A DNA stretch of 64,000 bases. Origin: JAFGRU01 sp016934985 (GTDB taxonomy: Bacteria > Desulfobacterota > Desulfuromonadia > Desulfuromonadales > JAAYDE01). The position numbers and the translations under genes are program-made. Location of the stretch: positions 496,001 through 560,000 of the forward strand of contig CAXXJQ010000006.1 of NCBI GenBank assembly GCA_963665045.2, read 5' to 3'. The first letter of the stretch is position 1. Each line of letters opens with the position of its first letter. Below are positions 8,124 through 17,695 of the stretch, in pieces. The notes under the pieces were generated by a model that saw only the letters and a list, made by a program, of their open reading frames with translations, had not been told where the DNA came from and ran no database searches.

Positions 8124-9143
8124 TCAATCCCCCGACCGGTCAACCAGTTTCTTTTTACCGATCCAGCTCATCATAGAACGGAGCTTGGTTCCCACTTCTT
8201 CAATCGGATGAGCTTCCCCTTTGCGGCGGAGCGCGGACAGAACCGGCTTGTTGGCCTGATTTTCCAGCATCCATTCGCGGGCGAACTCACCGTCCTGGAT
8301 CTCGCGGAGAATTTCTTTCATGGTCGCCTTGGTATCATCGTTGATCAAACGCGGACCACGGGTGAGATCGCCATACTCGGCGGTATTGGAAATGGAATAG
8401 CGCATGGTGGCGATACCACCTTCGTACATGAGGTCGACAATCAGTTTGAGCTCATGGAGGCACTCGAAATAGGCCATCTCCGGCGCGTAACCGGCTTCCA
8501 CAAGGGTCTCGAATCCGGCCTGGACCAGAGCCGTGGCACCGCCGCAGAGCACGGCCTGCTCGCCGAACAGGTCGGTCTCGGTCTCTTCCCGAAAGCTGGT
8601 CTCAATAACTCCGGCCCGGCCGCCGCCAACACCGCTGGCATAGGCGAGCGCCACATCCTTGGTCATGCCCGAAGGATCCTGATGAACCGCTATCAGGCAG
8701 GGAACGCCGCTACCGTTAAGGTACTCGTGGCGGACCATGTGTCCCGGCCCCTTGGGCGCCACCATGAAAACGTTGACATCGGCTTTGGGAACAATCTGGC
8801 CGAAATGGATGTTGAAGCCATGACCGAAACCGAGAAAAGCCCCCTCTTTTATAAACGGAGCGATCTCCTCGCGGTAGATGCCGCCCTGAAGCTCATCGGG
8901 CACCAGCATCATGACAACATCGGCCTTCTTGACCGCCTCGGAAGTCGGCAGGACCTCGAAGCCGGCCGCTTCGGCCTTTTTCCAGATGGGGCTGCCGACC
9001 CGGCCTTCAGCGACGAGTACATCGAAGCCGCTCTCCTTGAGGTTGTTGGCATGGGCATGGCCCTGACTCCCGTAGCCGAGAATGGCTATCTTCTTGCCCT
9101 GCAGGACATCGACATTGGCATCCTTATCGTAATAAACCTTCAT
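8124..9143 (-). CDS. ilvC: Ketol-acid reductoisomerase (NADP+)
   Basis: A 339-residue class I enzyme of valine and isoleucine synthesis that rearranges and reduces acetolactate/acetohydroxybutyrate. The Rossmann fingerprint GYGSQGHAHANNL lies at about 23-35 and VAPKGPGHMVR at about 129-139. The metal-binding helix region includes ETDLFGEQAVLCGG (about 190-203). The length equals the standard class I form. The ATG at 9143 is preceded by GGAGGAGA. It sits between ilvN and psd. Confidence 0.97.
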   Translation of the reverse strand: MKVYYDKDANVDVLQGKKIAILGYGSQGHAHANNLKESGFDVLVAEGRVGSPIWKKAEAAGFEVLPTSEAVKKADVVMMLVPDELQGGIYREEIAPFIKEGAFLGFGHGFNIHFGQIVPKADVNVFMVAPKGPGHMVRHEYLNGSGVPCLIAVHQDPSGMTKDVALAYASGVGGGRAGVIETSFREETETDLFGEQAVLCGGATALVQAGFETLVEAGYAPEMAYFECLHELKLIVDLMYEGGIATMRYSISNTAEYGDLTRGPRLINDDTKATMKEILREIQDGEFAREWMLENQANKPVLSALRRKGEAHPIEEVGTKLRSMMSWIGKKKLVDRSGD

Positions 9144-9179
9144 CTCTCCTCCTTTTATGTAGATATGGAATTCTATCTC

Positions 9180-9671
9180 CTATTTTTCACCCATTTTGGC
9201 GCCGCGGGCCAGGACCACCGGCCCTGTTCTGACCACTTCCTTGATCCCCATGGGCCGCAGAAGTTCAATGATCGCATCAACCTTGGAGCTCGTTCCGGTC
9301 ACTTCAATGGAGTAGCAGCGGGGCGCCACGTCAATGACCTTGGCCCGGAAAATATCCGTGATTCTAAGCACCTCCGCGCGGGTTCCTTCCTCGGCGCTGA
9401 CCTTGATGAGGGCCATTTCCCGCGCCACGCAGTCCTTATGGGTGAAGTCTATAACCTTAATGGTATTGATCAGCTTATGCAGCTGTTTGTTGATCTGCTC
9501 AATGATGTGGTCATCGCCCCGGGTGACAATGGTCATGCGCGAGATGGTCGGCTCAAGGGTCGGGGCAACGGACAGGCTTTCGATGTTGAAGCCGCGGCCG
9601 GAAAACAGGCCCGCGACCCGCGCCAGAACGCCGAACTCATTTTGCACCAGAACCGAAATCGTATGCTTCAT
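9180..9671 (-). CDS. ilvN: Acetolactate synthase small (regulatory) subunit
   Basis: A 163-residue regulatory partner of IlvB. The N-terminal ACT domain (about 4-75: HTISVLVQNEFGVLARVAGL then GFNIESLSVAPT) binds valine for feedback inhibition. A second ACT-like half follows (about 80-155). It starts 15 nt after the ilvB stop. The length and N-terminus fit the IlvH/IlvN long type. Confidence 0.95.
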   Translation of the reverse strand: MKHTISVLVQNEFGVLARVAGLFSGRGFNIESLSVAPTLEPTISRMTIVTRGDDHIIEQINKQLHKLINTIKVIDFTHKDCVAREMALIKVSAEEGTRAEVLRITDIFRAKVIDVAPRCYSIEVTGTSSKVDAIIELLRPMGIKEVVRTGPVVLARGAKMGEK

Positions 9672-9686
9672 TGATCTCTTCTCCTC

Positions 9687-11384
9687 CTAGGACGCAAGAA
9701 CCATTTCATTGAGACTTTTCCCTGCAGGGACCATAGGCATGACATTCTCTTCGCGGGCGACCTTGAACTCCATGATAACCGGTCCGTCAATTTCCAGCGC
9801 CCTGCGAATGGTCGCCTCCACTTCGTCCGGGTGCGAGGCATGTAATCCCTTAGCACCGTAAGCCTCGGCGAGTTTAACGAAATCGATGGGGACCTCCATG
9901 ATCGTCTGGCTGTAGCGTTTTTTGAAAAAAAGCTGCTGCCACTGGCGGACCATGCCCAGGTAGTTGTTGTTGAGGATGGCAATCTTCACCGGCAGATTGA
10001 ACTGGACCAGGGTCGCAAGCTCCTGGGAATTCATCTGAAAGGAGCCGTCCCCCGAGATGTCGATGACCTGGCGGCCAGGGAATGCGGCCTGGGCACCGAG
10101 AGCACTGGGAAGACCGTAGCCCATGGTGCCGAGCCCTCCCGAAGTGAGAAAGGTGCGCGGCTGGGAAAAATCGAAAAACTGAGCGGTCCACATCTGATGC
10201 TGGCCCACTTCCGTGGTAATAATGGCATCATCCCGGGTCATCTCGCGAATCTTTTCAATGACAAACTGGGGCTTGATCTCCTTGTCGGAAGGTTCGTAAC
10301 GCATAGGCTGTTCTTCCTTCCAGGCCTCGATCTTCTGGCGCCAGTTTACCGTCTCGTCGATGAGGCCGCTGACCCCTTCATTTTCCTCGGAAAGGCGCTT
10401 GACCAGTTTGTCCAAAACATCACGGAGATCACCGACAATGGGCAGATCGACACGGACGTTTTTCTTGATGGAAGTTGGGTCGATATCGATATGGATAATT
10501 TTGGCATGGGGAGCAAAGGTCTCCACTTTGCCAGTCACGCGGTCGTCAAAGCGCGCCCCCACGGCAATAAGCAGGTCCGACTCGGTCACCGCCATGTTGG
10601 CGAAAAAAGTCCCATGCATGCCGAGAAGCCCCAGAGACAGCGGGTGCTTTTTGGGAAACGCGGCCATACCCATCAGGGTCGTAGTCACCGGCGCCTGGAT
10701 GAGTTCTGCCAACTTGGTCAGGCCCTCTCCGGCTTCAGGTGAACTGACGCCACCACCGGCATAAACAACCGGCTTTCTTGCCCCCAGAATCATCTCCACC
10801 GCTTTTTCAACCTGACGGGCATTGCCGCTGTAGGTCGGCTTGTAGCCGGGCAGATTGACTTTGTCGGGGTAGTGGAACTTGTCGGTCGCCACCTGGACAT
10901 CTTTGGGAAAATCCACCAGGACCGGACCGGGACGGCCGGTGCGGGCAATAAAAAACGCCTCCTTGATTATCCTCGGCAGATCCTTGATGTCCTTGACCAG
11001 GTAATTGTGCTTGGTTACCGGCCGGGTGATGCCGACGATATCCGCCTCCTGAAAAGCATCGTTGCCGATAAGCGGCGTCGGCACCTGTCCGGTGATGACC
11101 ACCATGGGAACCGAATCCATATAGGCGGTAGCAATACCGGTGACCGTGTTGGTGGCGCCGGGCCCGCTCGTGGCCAATGCCACCCCGACCCGGCCGGTAG
11201 CTCTGGCATAACCGTCGGCCGCATGCACGGCCGCCTGCTCATGGCGGGTCAGGATATGGTGGATGGGCGAATCGAAAAGATCATCGTAAATATTGATAAC
11301 CGCGCCGCCCGGAAAGCCGAAGATGGTTTCGACCCCCTCCTGGCGCAGGCATTCCAACAGAATCTGGGAACCGGTCATTTCCAC
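9687..11384 (-). CDS. ilvB: Acetolactate synthase large (catalytic) subunit
   Basis: A 565-residue thiamine-diphosphate enzyme that forms 2-acetolactate or 2-aceto-2-hydroxybutyrate. The catalytic Glu lies in HEQAAVHAADGYARATGRVG near 46. The ThDP/Mg motif is GDGSFQMNSQELATLVQFNLPVKIAILNN, split as GDGSF at about 437 and ending near NNN at 465. The FAD-binding middle domain is present. It is followed by ilvN and preceded by ilvD. Confidence 0.97.
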   Translation of the reverse strand: MEMTGSQILLECLRQEGVETIFGFPGGAVINIYDDLFDSPIHHILTRHEQAAVHAADGYARATGRVGVALATSGPGATNTVTGIATAYMDSVPMVVITGQVPTPLIGNDAFQEADIVGITRPVTKHNYLVKDIKDLPRIIKEAFFIARTGRPGPVLVDFPKDVQVATDKFHYPDKVNLPGYKPTYSGNARQVEKAVEMILGARKPVVYAGGGVSSPEAGEGLTKLAELIQAPVTTTLMGMAAFPKKHPLSLGLLGMHGTFFANMAVTESDLLIAVGARFDDRVTGKVETFAPHAKIIHIDIDPTSIKKNVRVDLPIVGDLRDVLDKLVKRLSEENEGVSGLIDETVNWRQKIEAWKEEQPMRYEPSDKEIKPQFVIEKIREMTRDDAIITTEVGQHQMWTAQFFDFSQPRTFLTSGGLGTMGYGLPSALGAQAAFPGRQVIDISGDGSFQMNSQELATLVQFNLPVKIAILNNNYLGMVRQWQQLFFKKRYSQTIMEVPIDFVKLAEAYGAKGLHASHPDEVEATIRRALEIDGPVIMEFKVAREENVMPMVPAGKSLNEMVLAS

Positions 11385-11453
11385 TGGAGATCTCCTAATC
11401 TGCTTTTTCCTATTTTCAAAACTATTTCCTTATCTAAATGAAAAGCTCGGCCC

Positions 11454-13121
11454 TTACTTGAGTACCGCGCCCTTGCCGGCATTCTGAACCAGCTGGGAAT
11501 ACCTTTTCAGGTAACCGTAATCGATTTTCGGGGTAAAAGGCTTCAGCTCGGCTCTGCGCTTTTCTATTTCATCAGCACTCAGATCCGCCTCGAGGAGATG
11601 CCGGTCGAGGGAAATACGGATCGTGTCGCCGTCCTTGAGCAGGGCGATAAGGCCGCCCTCCGCCGCCTCGGGGGAGACATGGCCGATACAGGCCCCACGA
11701 GTCCCGCCTGAGAAACGGCCGTCGGTGATCAGAGCCACGCTTTCGCCCAGGCCCTGGCCCATGATATAGGAGGTCGGGGCCAGCATCTCCTGCATGCCCG
11801 GCCCGCCTTTAGGGCCCTCGTAGCGGATCACGACAACATGGCCGGGCTGAACTTTGCCCGCCAGAATCCCTTCGCAGGCCTCGACCTGGCTGTCGAAGAT
11901 GATGGCCTTCCCTTCGAAATTGATCATGCTGGCCGCGACGCCGGCCTTTTTGACCACCGCCCCCTGCTCAGCCAGATTGCCGTGGAGAATGGTCAATCCG
12001 CCATCCTTGGAATAGGGTTTGGCCACAGAGCGAATGACCTCGGCATCCCGAATTTCAGCAGCAGCAATGTTCTCGCCCAGGGATTTGCCGCTCACCGTCG
12101 GGCAGTCTTCCTGCAACAGGCCGGGGATGGAGGATATCTCCTTGAGGATGGCGCTGACACCGCCGGCGCGATCGACATCCTCCATATGGAAATGGGAAGA
12201 AGGGGAAACCTTGCAGATATTGGGACATTTCTGCGAGATCGCATTGATACGATTCAAATCATAGTCGACTTCCGCTTCCTGGGCAATAGCGAGAGCGTGG
12301 AGAACCGTATTGGTGCTGCCCCCCATTGCCATGTCGAGGGCAAAAGCGTTGTCGAGGGAGGCCGGGGTGACGATTTCCCTTGGAAGCGGCCCCTCTGCCC
12401 GGGCCATTTCAACCACCCGACGCGCCGCCGCCCGGTAAAGATCCTGACGTCGCGGATCAACAGCCAGAATGGTACCGTTGCCGGGCAGGGCCATGCCAAT
12501 GCCCTCGCAAAGACAGTTCATGGAGTTTGCTGTGAACATGCCGGAACAGGACCCGCAGCCGGGACAGGCTTTCTCTTCTATAGCGAGCAGTTCGTCATCG
12601 GAAACCTTGCCCTGCCCATGCGCAGCAACAGCCTCAAAAACAGTGATGAGATCGAGGGCCTTGCCGTCGGAGCCCTTGCCCGCGGCCATCGGCCCGCCAC
12701 TGACGAACAACGTGGGGATGTTGACCCGTAAAGCGCCCATAAGCATGCCGGGGACAATTTTATCGCAATTGGGGATGCAGATCAGAGCGTCGAAACAGTG
12801 GCCACGGACCATGGACTCGACGCTGTCGGCAATCAGTTCACGACTGGGAAGGGAGTACTTCATGCCCTCGTGCCCCATGGCGATACCGTCGCAGATGCCG
12901 ATGTTGTTGAACTCGAAAGGAACCCCGCCGGCCTTGCGAATCTCTTCTTTGATGGTGCGAGCCACCTGGTCGAGATGGACATGCCCGGGGATGACTTCAT
13001 TAAAGGAGTTGCAGACTCCGATGAACGGTTTGGCAAAATCTGCACCCACCAGCCCTGTCGCCCTCAACAGGCTGCGATGAGGAGCCCTCGTCAAACCTTT
13101 CCTGATTTGATCGCTGTTCAT
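11454..13121 (-). CDS. ilvD: Dihydroxy-acid dehydratase
   Basis: A 555-residue Fe-S dehydratase that makes the 2-oxo acids of valine and isoleucine, which also feed LeuA. Cluster cysteines are visible in CIPNCDKIVPGMLMG (about 117-130) and CPGCGSCSGMFTANSMNCL (about 190-208). TDGRFSGGTRGACIGHVSPEA lies near the C-terminus. The ATG at 13121 has GGGAGG 7 nt upstream; the longer frame extends into the leader. An intrinsic terminator upstream separates it from the DUF465 gene, so it starts the ilv transcription unit. Confidence 0.96.
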   Translation of the reverse strand: MNSDQIRKGLTRAPHRSLLRATGLVGADFAKPFIGVCNSFNEVIPGHVHLDQVARTIKEEIRKAGGVPFEFNNIGICDGIAMGHEGMKYSLPSRELIADSVESMVRGHCFDALICIPNCDKIVPGMLMGALRVNIPTLFVSGGPMAAGKGSDGKALDLITVFEAVAAHGQGKVSDDELLAIEEKACPGCGSCSGMFTANSMNCLCEGIGMALPGNGTILAVDPRRQDLYRAAARRVVEMARAEGPLPREIVTPASLDNAFALDMAMGGSTNTVLHALAIAQEAEVDYDLNRINAISQKCPNICKVSPSSHFHMEDVDRAGGVSAILKEISSIPGLLQEDCPTVSGKSLGENIAAAEIRDAEVIRSVAKPYSKDGGLTILHGNLAEQGAVVKKAGVAASMINFEGKAIIFDSQVEACEGILAGKVQPGHVVVIRYEGPKGGPGMQEMLAPTSYIMGQGLGESVALITDGRFSGGTRGACIGHVSPEAAEGGLIALLKDGDTIRISLDRHLLEADLSADEIEKRRAELKPFTPKIDYGYLKRYSQLVQNAGKGAVLK

Positions 13122-13179
13122 ATCCCTACCTCCCGGCAACAACACCGGCTCAACTGAGCCATAATTTTCTACGTCCTGC

Positions 13180-13217
13180 ATATAGAAAAGGTCCAGACAA
13201 GCGGTCTGAACCTTTTC
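13180..13217 (-). terminator. Intrinsic terminator between the DUF465 gene and ilvD
   Basis: GAAAAGGTTCAGAC and GTCTGGACCTTTTC form a 14-bp stem with one mismatch and a 5-nt loop, ending in TTTTC on the minus strand. It ends the small DUF465 transcript. It lies about 60 nt upstream of ilvD, so an attenuator role cannot be excluded. Confidence 0.8.
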
Positions 13218-13241
13218 ATTTAAACGGAAATCCCGAAAAAG

Positions 13242-13463
13242 TTAGGCGCTGGCTTCCCGCAGGATCTGCTCCATTTCGTCTTTTCCCGCCAGTTTGAGCT
13301 TTTGAAGTTTTTTTCTTTCAATTTCCTCTTCTGGGATCAAAAAACGTTTTTGATTAAAACGTTCCAGCTCTTTTTCAAAAAACAGGTGTTCCTCGTAGAG
13401 CTTTCGATAGCGGGGGTTCTCTTCCATCAACAGCTGGACCAGTTTCTCATTATTCTCGTCCAT
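13242..13463 (-). CDS. DUF465 (YdcH-like) small coiled-coil protein
   Basis: A 73-residue charged helical protein from the ATG at 13463. It has the DUF465 pattern LLMEENPRYRKLYEEHLFFEKELERF and a basic KKLQKLKLAGKDEMEQIL tail. Members are small cytoplasmic proteins of unknown function. I prefer this ATG, with AGGAG 11 nt upstream, to a GTG 12 nt earlier that overlaps the ribosome-binding site. It has its own promoter and terminator. Confidence 0.8.
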   Translation of the reverse strand: MDENNEKLVQLLMEENPRYRKLYEEHLFFEKELERFNQKRFLIPEEEIERKKLQKLKLAGKDEMEQILREASA

Positions 13464-13501
13464 GGGCAACGTCACTCCTGCGTTCAGAGCTCATTTTCAA
13501 A

Positions 13502-13541
13502 ATTATAGTGTAACGATAGAAAATACAGGTTTTTTTGTCAA
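13502..13541 (-). promoter_or_regulatory. Promoter of the DUF465 gene
   Basis: Minus strand TTGACA (13541-13536) is followed at 17 nt by TATCGT. A better TATAAT hexamer lies further down at 13507-13502. It falls between tsaB and the DUF465 gene. Confidence 0.5.
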
Positions 13542-13548
13542 CCTTCAA

Positions 13549-14253
13549 TCAAATTTTGCCCTGTTTTTTCGACCACATGATTTCAGCTTCCGACGGCCGG
13601 ATATAATGAGGAATAAGTTTTTCAGGTGGGATGGCGCGCCCCCGCTTAAAATCGCGCAGAGCGAGAACGGCAGCATGTGACGCCCGGGGACAGTTAAGGA
13701 ATGCAGGAACAAAAAGGGCCTGGTCGCCCAGGACCTCTTTAATGAGCTCGCCGTAAACCTCCGCGCCGGTACCGATAAAAACCGTGTCTGCATCCAGCTC
13801 GGCAAGAATCCTCTCAGGTGGCCGGACGACCTCTTCATGCAAGAGCTGGGGAAATTCTCCCGCACAGTCGAAAAGACCGGCATAGACTTCTTTCTTGCGG
13901 GCATCGAGCATGGCGCAGACCGGCAGACGGCAAAACGGCAATTGCATGGCCAGCATCTGCAGAGCGGAAACCCCGACCGTCGGACGGCCGGCAGCCAGAG
14001 CGAGGCCTTTGACGGTGGCCACCCCGACCCGAAGTCCGGTAAAAGATCCCGGGCCGACGACCGCGGCAAAAAAATCCATGTCATGAATGTCAAGAGAAAG
14101 ACTTTGCAGCAGGTATTCGATCGAGCCCATAAGGGTTTCGGTATGATGACGGGAGATGTTGAGAACGACTTCGCCTTCCAGCCGGTCTTCGTGAAAAACA
14201 GCCACACTACTGCTCGGCGTGGCTGTATCAATGGCCATGAACCGCTCAGCCAC
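13549..14253 (-). CDS. tsaB: tRNA threonylcarbamoyladenosine biosynthesis protein TsaB
   Basis: A 234-residue ASKHA-fold partner of TsaD in making the t6A37 modification of ANN-decoding tRNAs. It shows AIDTATPSSSVAVF (about 7-20), HHTETLMGSIEYLL (about 36-49) and VVGPGSFTGLRVGVATVKGLA (about 65-85), the TsaB hallmarks. The length is typical. It overlaps the end of rseP by 8 nt. Confidence 0.95.
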   Translation of the reverse strand: MAERFMAIDTATPSSSVAVFHEDRLEGEVVLNISRHHTETLMGSIEYLLQSLSLDIHDMDFFAAVVGPGSFTGLRVGVATVKGLALAAGRPTVGVSALQMLAMQLPFCRLPVCAMLDARKKEVYAGLFDCAGEFPQLLHEEVVRPPERILAELDADTVFIGTGAEVYGELIKEVLGDQALFVPAFLNCPRASHAAVLALRDFKRGRAIPPEKLIPHYIRPSEAEIMWSKKQGKI

Positions 14254-15586
14254 CGTTTCCCCCGAAAAAAATCCGCACGATATCGTTGTAGAATGCCAGC
14301 CCCATGAGGAGGAGGAGAAGCGCCAGGCCGATCTGCTGAGCCATCTCGCGGGTTTTCAGGGACAGGGGACGGCGGAAAATCAGCTCAAAGAAACCGAAAA
14401 AGATATGCCCGCCATCCAGAACCGGAATGGGGAGAAGATTAAGTATGCCCAGTTGAATACTCAAAAATGCCAGGATGGAGAGAATGCTGACGAGATCGGT
14501 CTGGGCCGCATGACCGGCCAGTTGGATAACGGTAATCGGGCCACCAATATTTTTCGCCGAAACCTCACCAAAAAGCAACTTCTTGATGAAGACAAAAGTT
14601 AGCTCGATAAGCTCATAGGTACGATGAGACCCTTCGCGGATGGAGGCAACCAGACCGAAACGCTTGACTGTAGTTTTCTGTTGGGGGCCGATGCCGACAA
14701 GGTAACGGGACTGGCCGCCAGCCTCTTCTAAAACGGCCTGGATGGCGAGCTCCATCTTGCGGCCGTCCCTTTCGATCACATAAACAGCCGGTTTCTCCTC
14801 AATTTTCTGGATTATGACTTTGAGATCGTACCAGGAGTCGACCGCCTGGTCATTGATGGACAGGATCAAATCCCCCAGTTTCAAACCGGCCTTTTCTGCC
14901 GGCATACCCGTCATCAGGGCGCCGATTCTTGCCTCCTGAAGCGGCAGCAAACCAAAAGACTGCAGACCCTCCAGCCCGCCATCCTTGGGCAGGAAATTCA
15001 CCTCGGCCTTTTCGCCCGGACGCCGGAGAACGAAATGCAAAGGCTCCCCGGCCACCGTGATAATAACCCGGTTAGCTGCCTCCCAACTTTGCACCTCCTG
15101 GCCGTTGACACTGAGGATGCAGTCCTTGGCATGAAAACCGGCATTGGCGGCTTGACTCTCGGGTAAAACATAGCCTATGCAGGGGGGCTGATCCAGATAA
15201 GCAGGAAGGCCGACGCCAATGAGATAAGTCAGGGGAAGAAGAAGAAACGGGAAAACCAGGTTCATGACCGGCCCGGCGAGAACAATGGCCATGCGCTGGC
15301 CGACCGGCTTATTGGCAAAAGAGCGTTTCATCTCTTCGGGCGTGAGCGGTTCGGCATCCTCATCCTTCTCGGGATTTTCACCCAGCATCTGGACATAACC
15401 ACCGAGCGGGATGGCACAAATCATATATTCGGTCTCGCCCCATTGTTTTGAAAGCAGGCGTGGCCCGAATCCAAGGGAAAACTTGAGAACCTTGACACCG
15501 TTGAATTTGGCAACGCAAAAATGGCCAAGCTCATGAATGAAGATGAGAATTCCCAGCATAACAATGCCGGCAAAAATACTTATCAC
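14246..15586 (-). CDS. rseP: RIP zinc metalloprotease RseP (site-2 protease)
   Basis: A 446-residue inner-membrane intramembrane protease (M50) that in relatives cleaves anti-sigma factors and remnant signal peptides. The zinc motif HELGHF lies in the first membrane helix (about 18-23). Two PDZ domains follow (about 120-195 and 200-280; AGFHAKDCILSVNGQEVQSW and AGLKLGDLILSINDQAVDSW). The second zinc-ligand region is NLLPIPVLDGGHIFF (about 388-402). The ATG overlaps the dxr stop by 4 nt. The dxr-rseP pairing is the common bacterial arrangement. Confidence 0.96.
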   Translation of the reverse strand: MISIFAGIVMLGILIFIHELGHFCVAKFNGVKVLKFSLGFGPRLLSKQWGETEYMICAIPLGGYVQMLGENPEKDEDAEPLTPEEMKRSFANKPVGQRMAIVLAGPVMNLVFPFLLLPLTYLIGVGLPAYLDQPPCIGYVLPESQAANAGFHAKDCILSVNGQEVQSWEAANRVIITVAGEPLHFVLRRPGEKAEVNFLPKDGGLEGLQSFGLLPLQEARIGALMTGMPAEKAGLKLGDLILSINDQAVDSWYDLKVIIQKIEEKPAVYVIERDGRKMELAIQAVLEEAGGQSRYLVGIGPQQKTTVKRFGLVASIREGSHRTYELIELTFVFIKKLLFGEVSAKNIGGPITVIQLAGHAAQTDLVSILSILAFLSIQLGILNLLPIPVLDGGHIFFGFFELIFRRPLSLKTREMAQQIGLALLLLLMGLAFYNDIVRIFFGGNGG

Positions 15587-16752
15587 ACGACCTCCGCTGT
15601 TAAAGATTTCACCAGCTGCCGGGCGGTTTCCCGGCCCAGACGATCCGCTTCAAGGACCGCATCGAGGCTGTCCGCCGGCTGGGAATCAGAACTCCTGAGG
15701 GTGTTGCGCACGATGGCGGCAATCTCGGAAAAACGGATGGCCCCCGACAGGAAGCTCTCCACTGCAACCTCGTTGGCCGCATTAAGAACCGCCGGAGAAG
15801 TTCCGCCACGTCTCAAAGCCTCATAAGCCAGAGCCAGGCACTCAAACCTTTTCTGGTCGGGCACCGAAAAAGTCAGCTTTTCCAGTGAGCAAAGATCCAG
15901 AGGCCGAATATCCAGGCTTATCCGCTCCGGATAAGAGAGTGCATAGGCAATGGGGGTTTTCATGTCCGGGACACCAAGCTGAGCAATCACCGCGCCATCG
16001 ACATACTCCACCATGGAATGAACCACACTCTGGGGATGGATATGAACGTCGATTTTTTCTGCAGGGAGGTCAAAAAGCCACCTCGCTTCAATAACTTCGA
16101 GACCTTTGTTCATCATGGTGGCAGAATCGATTGAAATCTTTTTCCCCATCTGCCAGTTGGGATGGGCCAAGGCGTTTTTGGGGGTCACATCCTTGAGCTG
16201 CGCCAGCGACCGGTCCAGAAAGGGGCCGCCGGATGCCGTGAGAATGAGACGCCTGACGTCACATTTACGATGCCCCTGGAGAGATTGAAAGATGGCGGAA
16301 TGCTCGCTGTCGACGGGGAACAGGCGGATATTTTTTTCTTTGACCTTGTCCATGACCAGGGAACCGGCGACCACCAGGGTCTCCTTGTTGGCGAGAGCGA
16401 TATCTTTGCCGGCATCCATGGCAGCCATGGTAGGAAGGAGACCGGCCGATCCGACAATCGCCGAAACCACCATCTCGACCTCGGGAACAACGGCACAGGC
16501 TTTGAGCCCCTCGACCCCCCAGAGAATTTCCGTGTCCTCTCCCTGCAGCGCCTTTTGCAGCCTGACGGCGGCCTTCTCTTCCGGAACCGCGGCAAGCCTG
16601 GGCTTGAAACGACGGATCTGAGCTTCCAGCAGGGAGATGTTTCGATGGCCGGTCAAGGCCAGAACCTGGAATTTATCGGCCTGGGCCGCGATAATCTCCA
16701 GAGCGCTGGAACCAATGGAGCCCGTACTTCCAAGAATAGCCAGTTTCTTCAT
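15583..16752 (-). CDS. dxr: 1-deoxy-D-xylulose-5-phosphate reductoisomerase
   Basis: An enzyme of about 389 residues that converts DXP to MEP in isoprenoid synthesis, using NADPH. It shows the Rossmann motif ILGSTGSIGSSALEI at the N-terminus, LANKETLVVAG (about 120), PVDSEHSAIFQ (about 148) and the active-site loop ASGGPFLD. The ATG at 16752 gives the family N-terminus MKKLAILG; an in-frame TTG 24 nt upstream is less likely. It feeds UppS, encoded upstream in the same cluster. Confidence 0.96.
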   Translation of the reverse strand: MKKLAILGSTGSIGSSALEIIAAQADKFQVLALTGHRNISLLEAQIRRFKPRLAAVPEEKAAVRLQKALQGEDTEILWGVEGLKACAVVPEVEMVVSAIVGSAGLLPTMAAMDAGKDIALANKETLVVAGSLVMDKVKEKNIRLFPVDSEHSAIFQSLQGHRKCDVRRLILTASGGPFLDRSLAQLKDVTPKNALAHPNWQMGKKISIDSATMMNKGLEVIEARWLFDLPAEKIDVHIHPQSVVHSMVEYVDGAVIAQLGVPDMKTPIAYALSYPERISLDIRPLDLCSLEKLTFSVPDQKRFECLALAYEALRRGGTSPAVLNAANEVAVESFLSGAIRFSEIAAIVRNTLRSSDSQPADSLDAVLEADRLGRETARQLVKSLTAEVV

Positions 16753-16901
16753 TCCATACTTCTTTGTTTCATTCAATGTGACTGTTCACTTTAATGGCGG
16801 AAAGCCCTGCCTGCTTCCAAAGCCTCATAAACCCGTCCGAAAAGCAGAAGCATTTTTCGCCGGTGCGGCAAATCCTGTTGCGGTGGACATTTCCCAATTT
16901 C

Positions 16902-17693
16902 TCACATAAAAAGCAGAGCATAATAATAGGCGGCCGGAAAGGCAAACAGGAGGCTGTCCAGACGATCCAGAATACCGCCATGCCCCGGGACCAGGGCGCC
17001 CGAATCCTTGACCCCGAAGCTTCTTTTAAGCATTGATTCGAAAAGATCGCCGATCTGCCCTAGAATACCTAGAAGCAAACCGAGCAGAACACAATCAAGA
17101 GCGGTCAGAAAAGGGCAGAAAAACTGCCGGGCCAAGTACACGGCAAGAAGCCCGCCAGCGAGACCCCCAAGAGAGCCCTCGACACTTTTTTTAGGGCTTA
17201 TGACCGGATAAAGCTTATGGGAACCCAGCGCGGTTCCAACGAAATAGGCCAGACTGTCACTGCACATGACAATCAGCAAGATGAGAAATATCCACTTTCG
17301 GCCGTGGGGCAACCCAAACACAAGCCCCACATGCCCAAGCAGAAAAGGGATATAGGCAAAGCCCAGCATAATGAAAGCCAGCTGCCCCGCAACTGTCGCT
17401 ATTTCACGACACCGGAAAAGCAGCAGAATGGCAAACAAAAGGAACAGAAAAGTCGGCAGAGCCAATAAAAAGTTGCCATCCAGAAACGGGGCGAAAACCA
17501 GAAAGGAGCCGCCTAAAGCCGCCAGTTTTTTTTCCAGCCCCCTGTCCGCCGGCAGACTCATGGCATAAAACTCAAAAAGCCCCCACATCGCCAGCAACCA
17601 GATGACAATATTGAATAGGGTTCGACCGGCAAAAAGGATAAGCAGCACCAACAGAGGAATCGCCACAAGCGCTGTCAGAAGCCTTTGTTTAAT
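16902..17693 (-). CDS. cdsA: Phosphatidate cytidylyltransferase, probable AUU start
   Basis: An integral membrane enzyme that makes CDP-diacylglycerol, the substrate of PssA. The full CDS signature is present near the C-terminus: SMLKRSFGVKDSG followed by HGGILDRLD. The conserved CdsA N-terminus (x-KQRLLTALVAIPLL) can only be encoded from an ATT at 17693. That ATT lies 5 nt after a GGGAGG overlapping the uppS stop. With it the protein is 263 residues; the first conventional alternative (GTG at 17666) removes the n-region of the first membrane helix. About 7-8 hydrophobic segments are visible. A sequence error at ATT (for ATG) is the main alternative. Confidence 0.85.
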   Translation of the reverse strand: MKQRLLTALVAIPLLVLLILFAGRTLFNIVIWLLAMWGLFEFYAMSLPADRGLEKKLAALGGSFLVFAPFLDGNFLLALPTFLFLLFAILLLFRCREIATVAGQLAFIMLGFAYIPFLLGHVGLVFGLPHGRKWIFLILLIVMCSDSLAYFVGTALGSHKLYPVISPKKSVEGSLGGLAGGLLAVYLARQFFCPFLTALDCVLLGLLLGILGQIGDLFESMLKRSFGVKDSGALVPGHGGILDRLDSLLFAFPAAYYYALLFM

Positions 17694-17695
17694 GG

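Noticed and set aside
8103..9674. 523-codon plus-strand open frame across ilvC and ilvN
   Set aside because: Shadow of two well-conserved minus-strand genes, spanning both and the gap between them.
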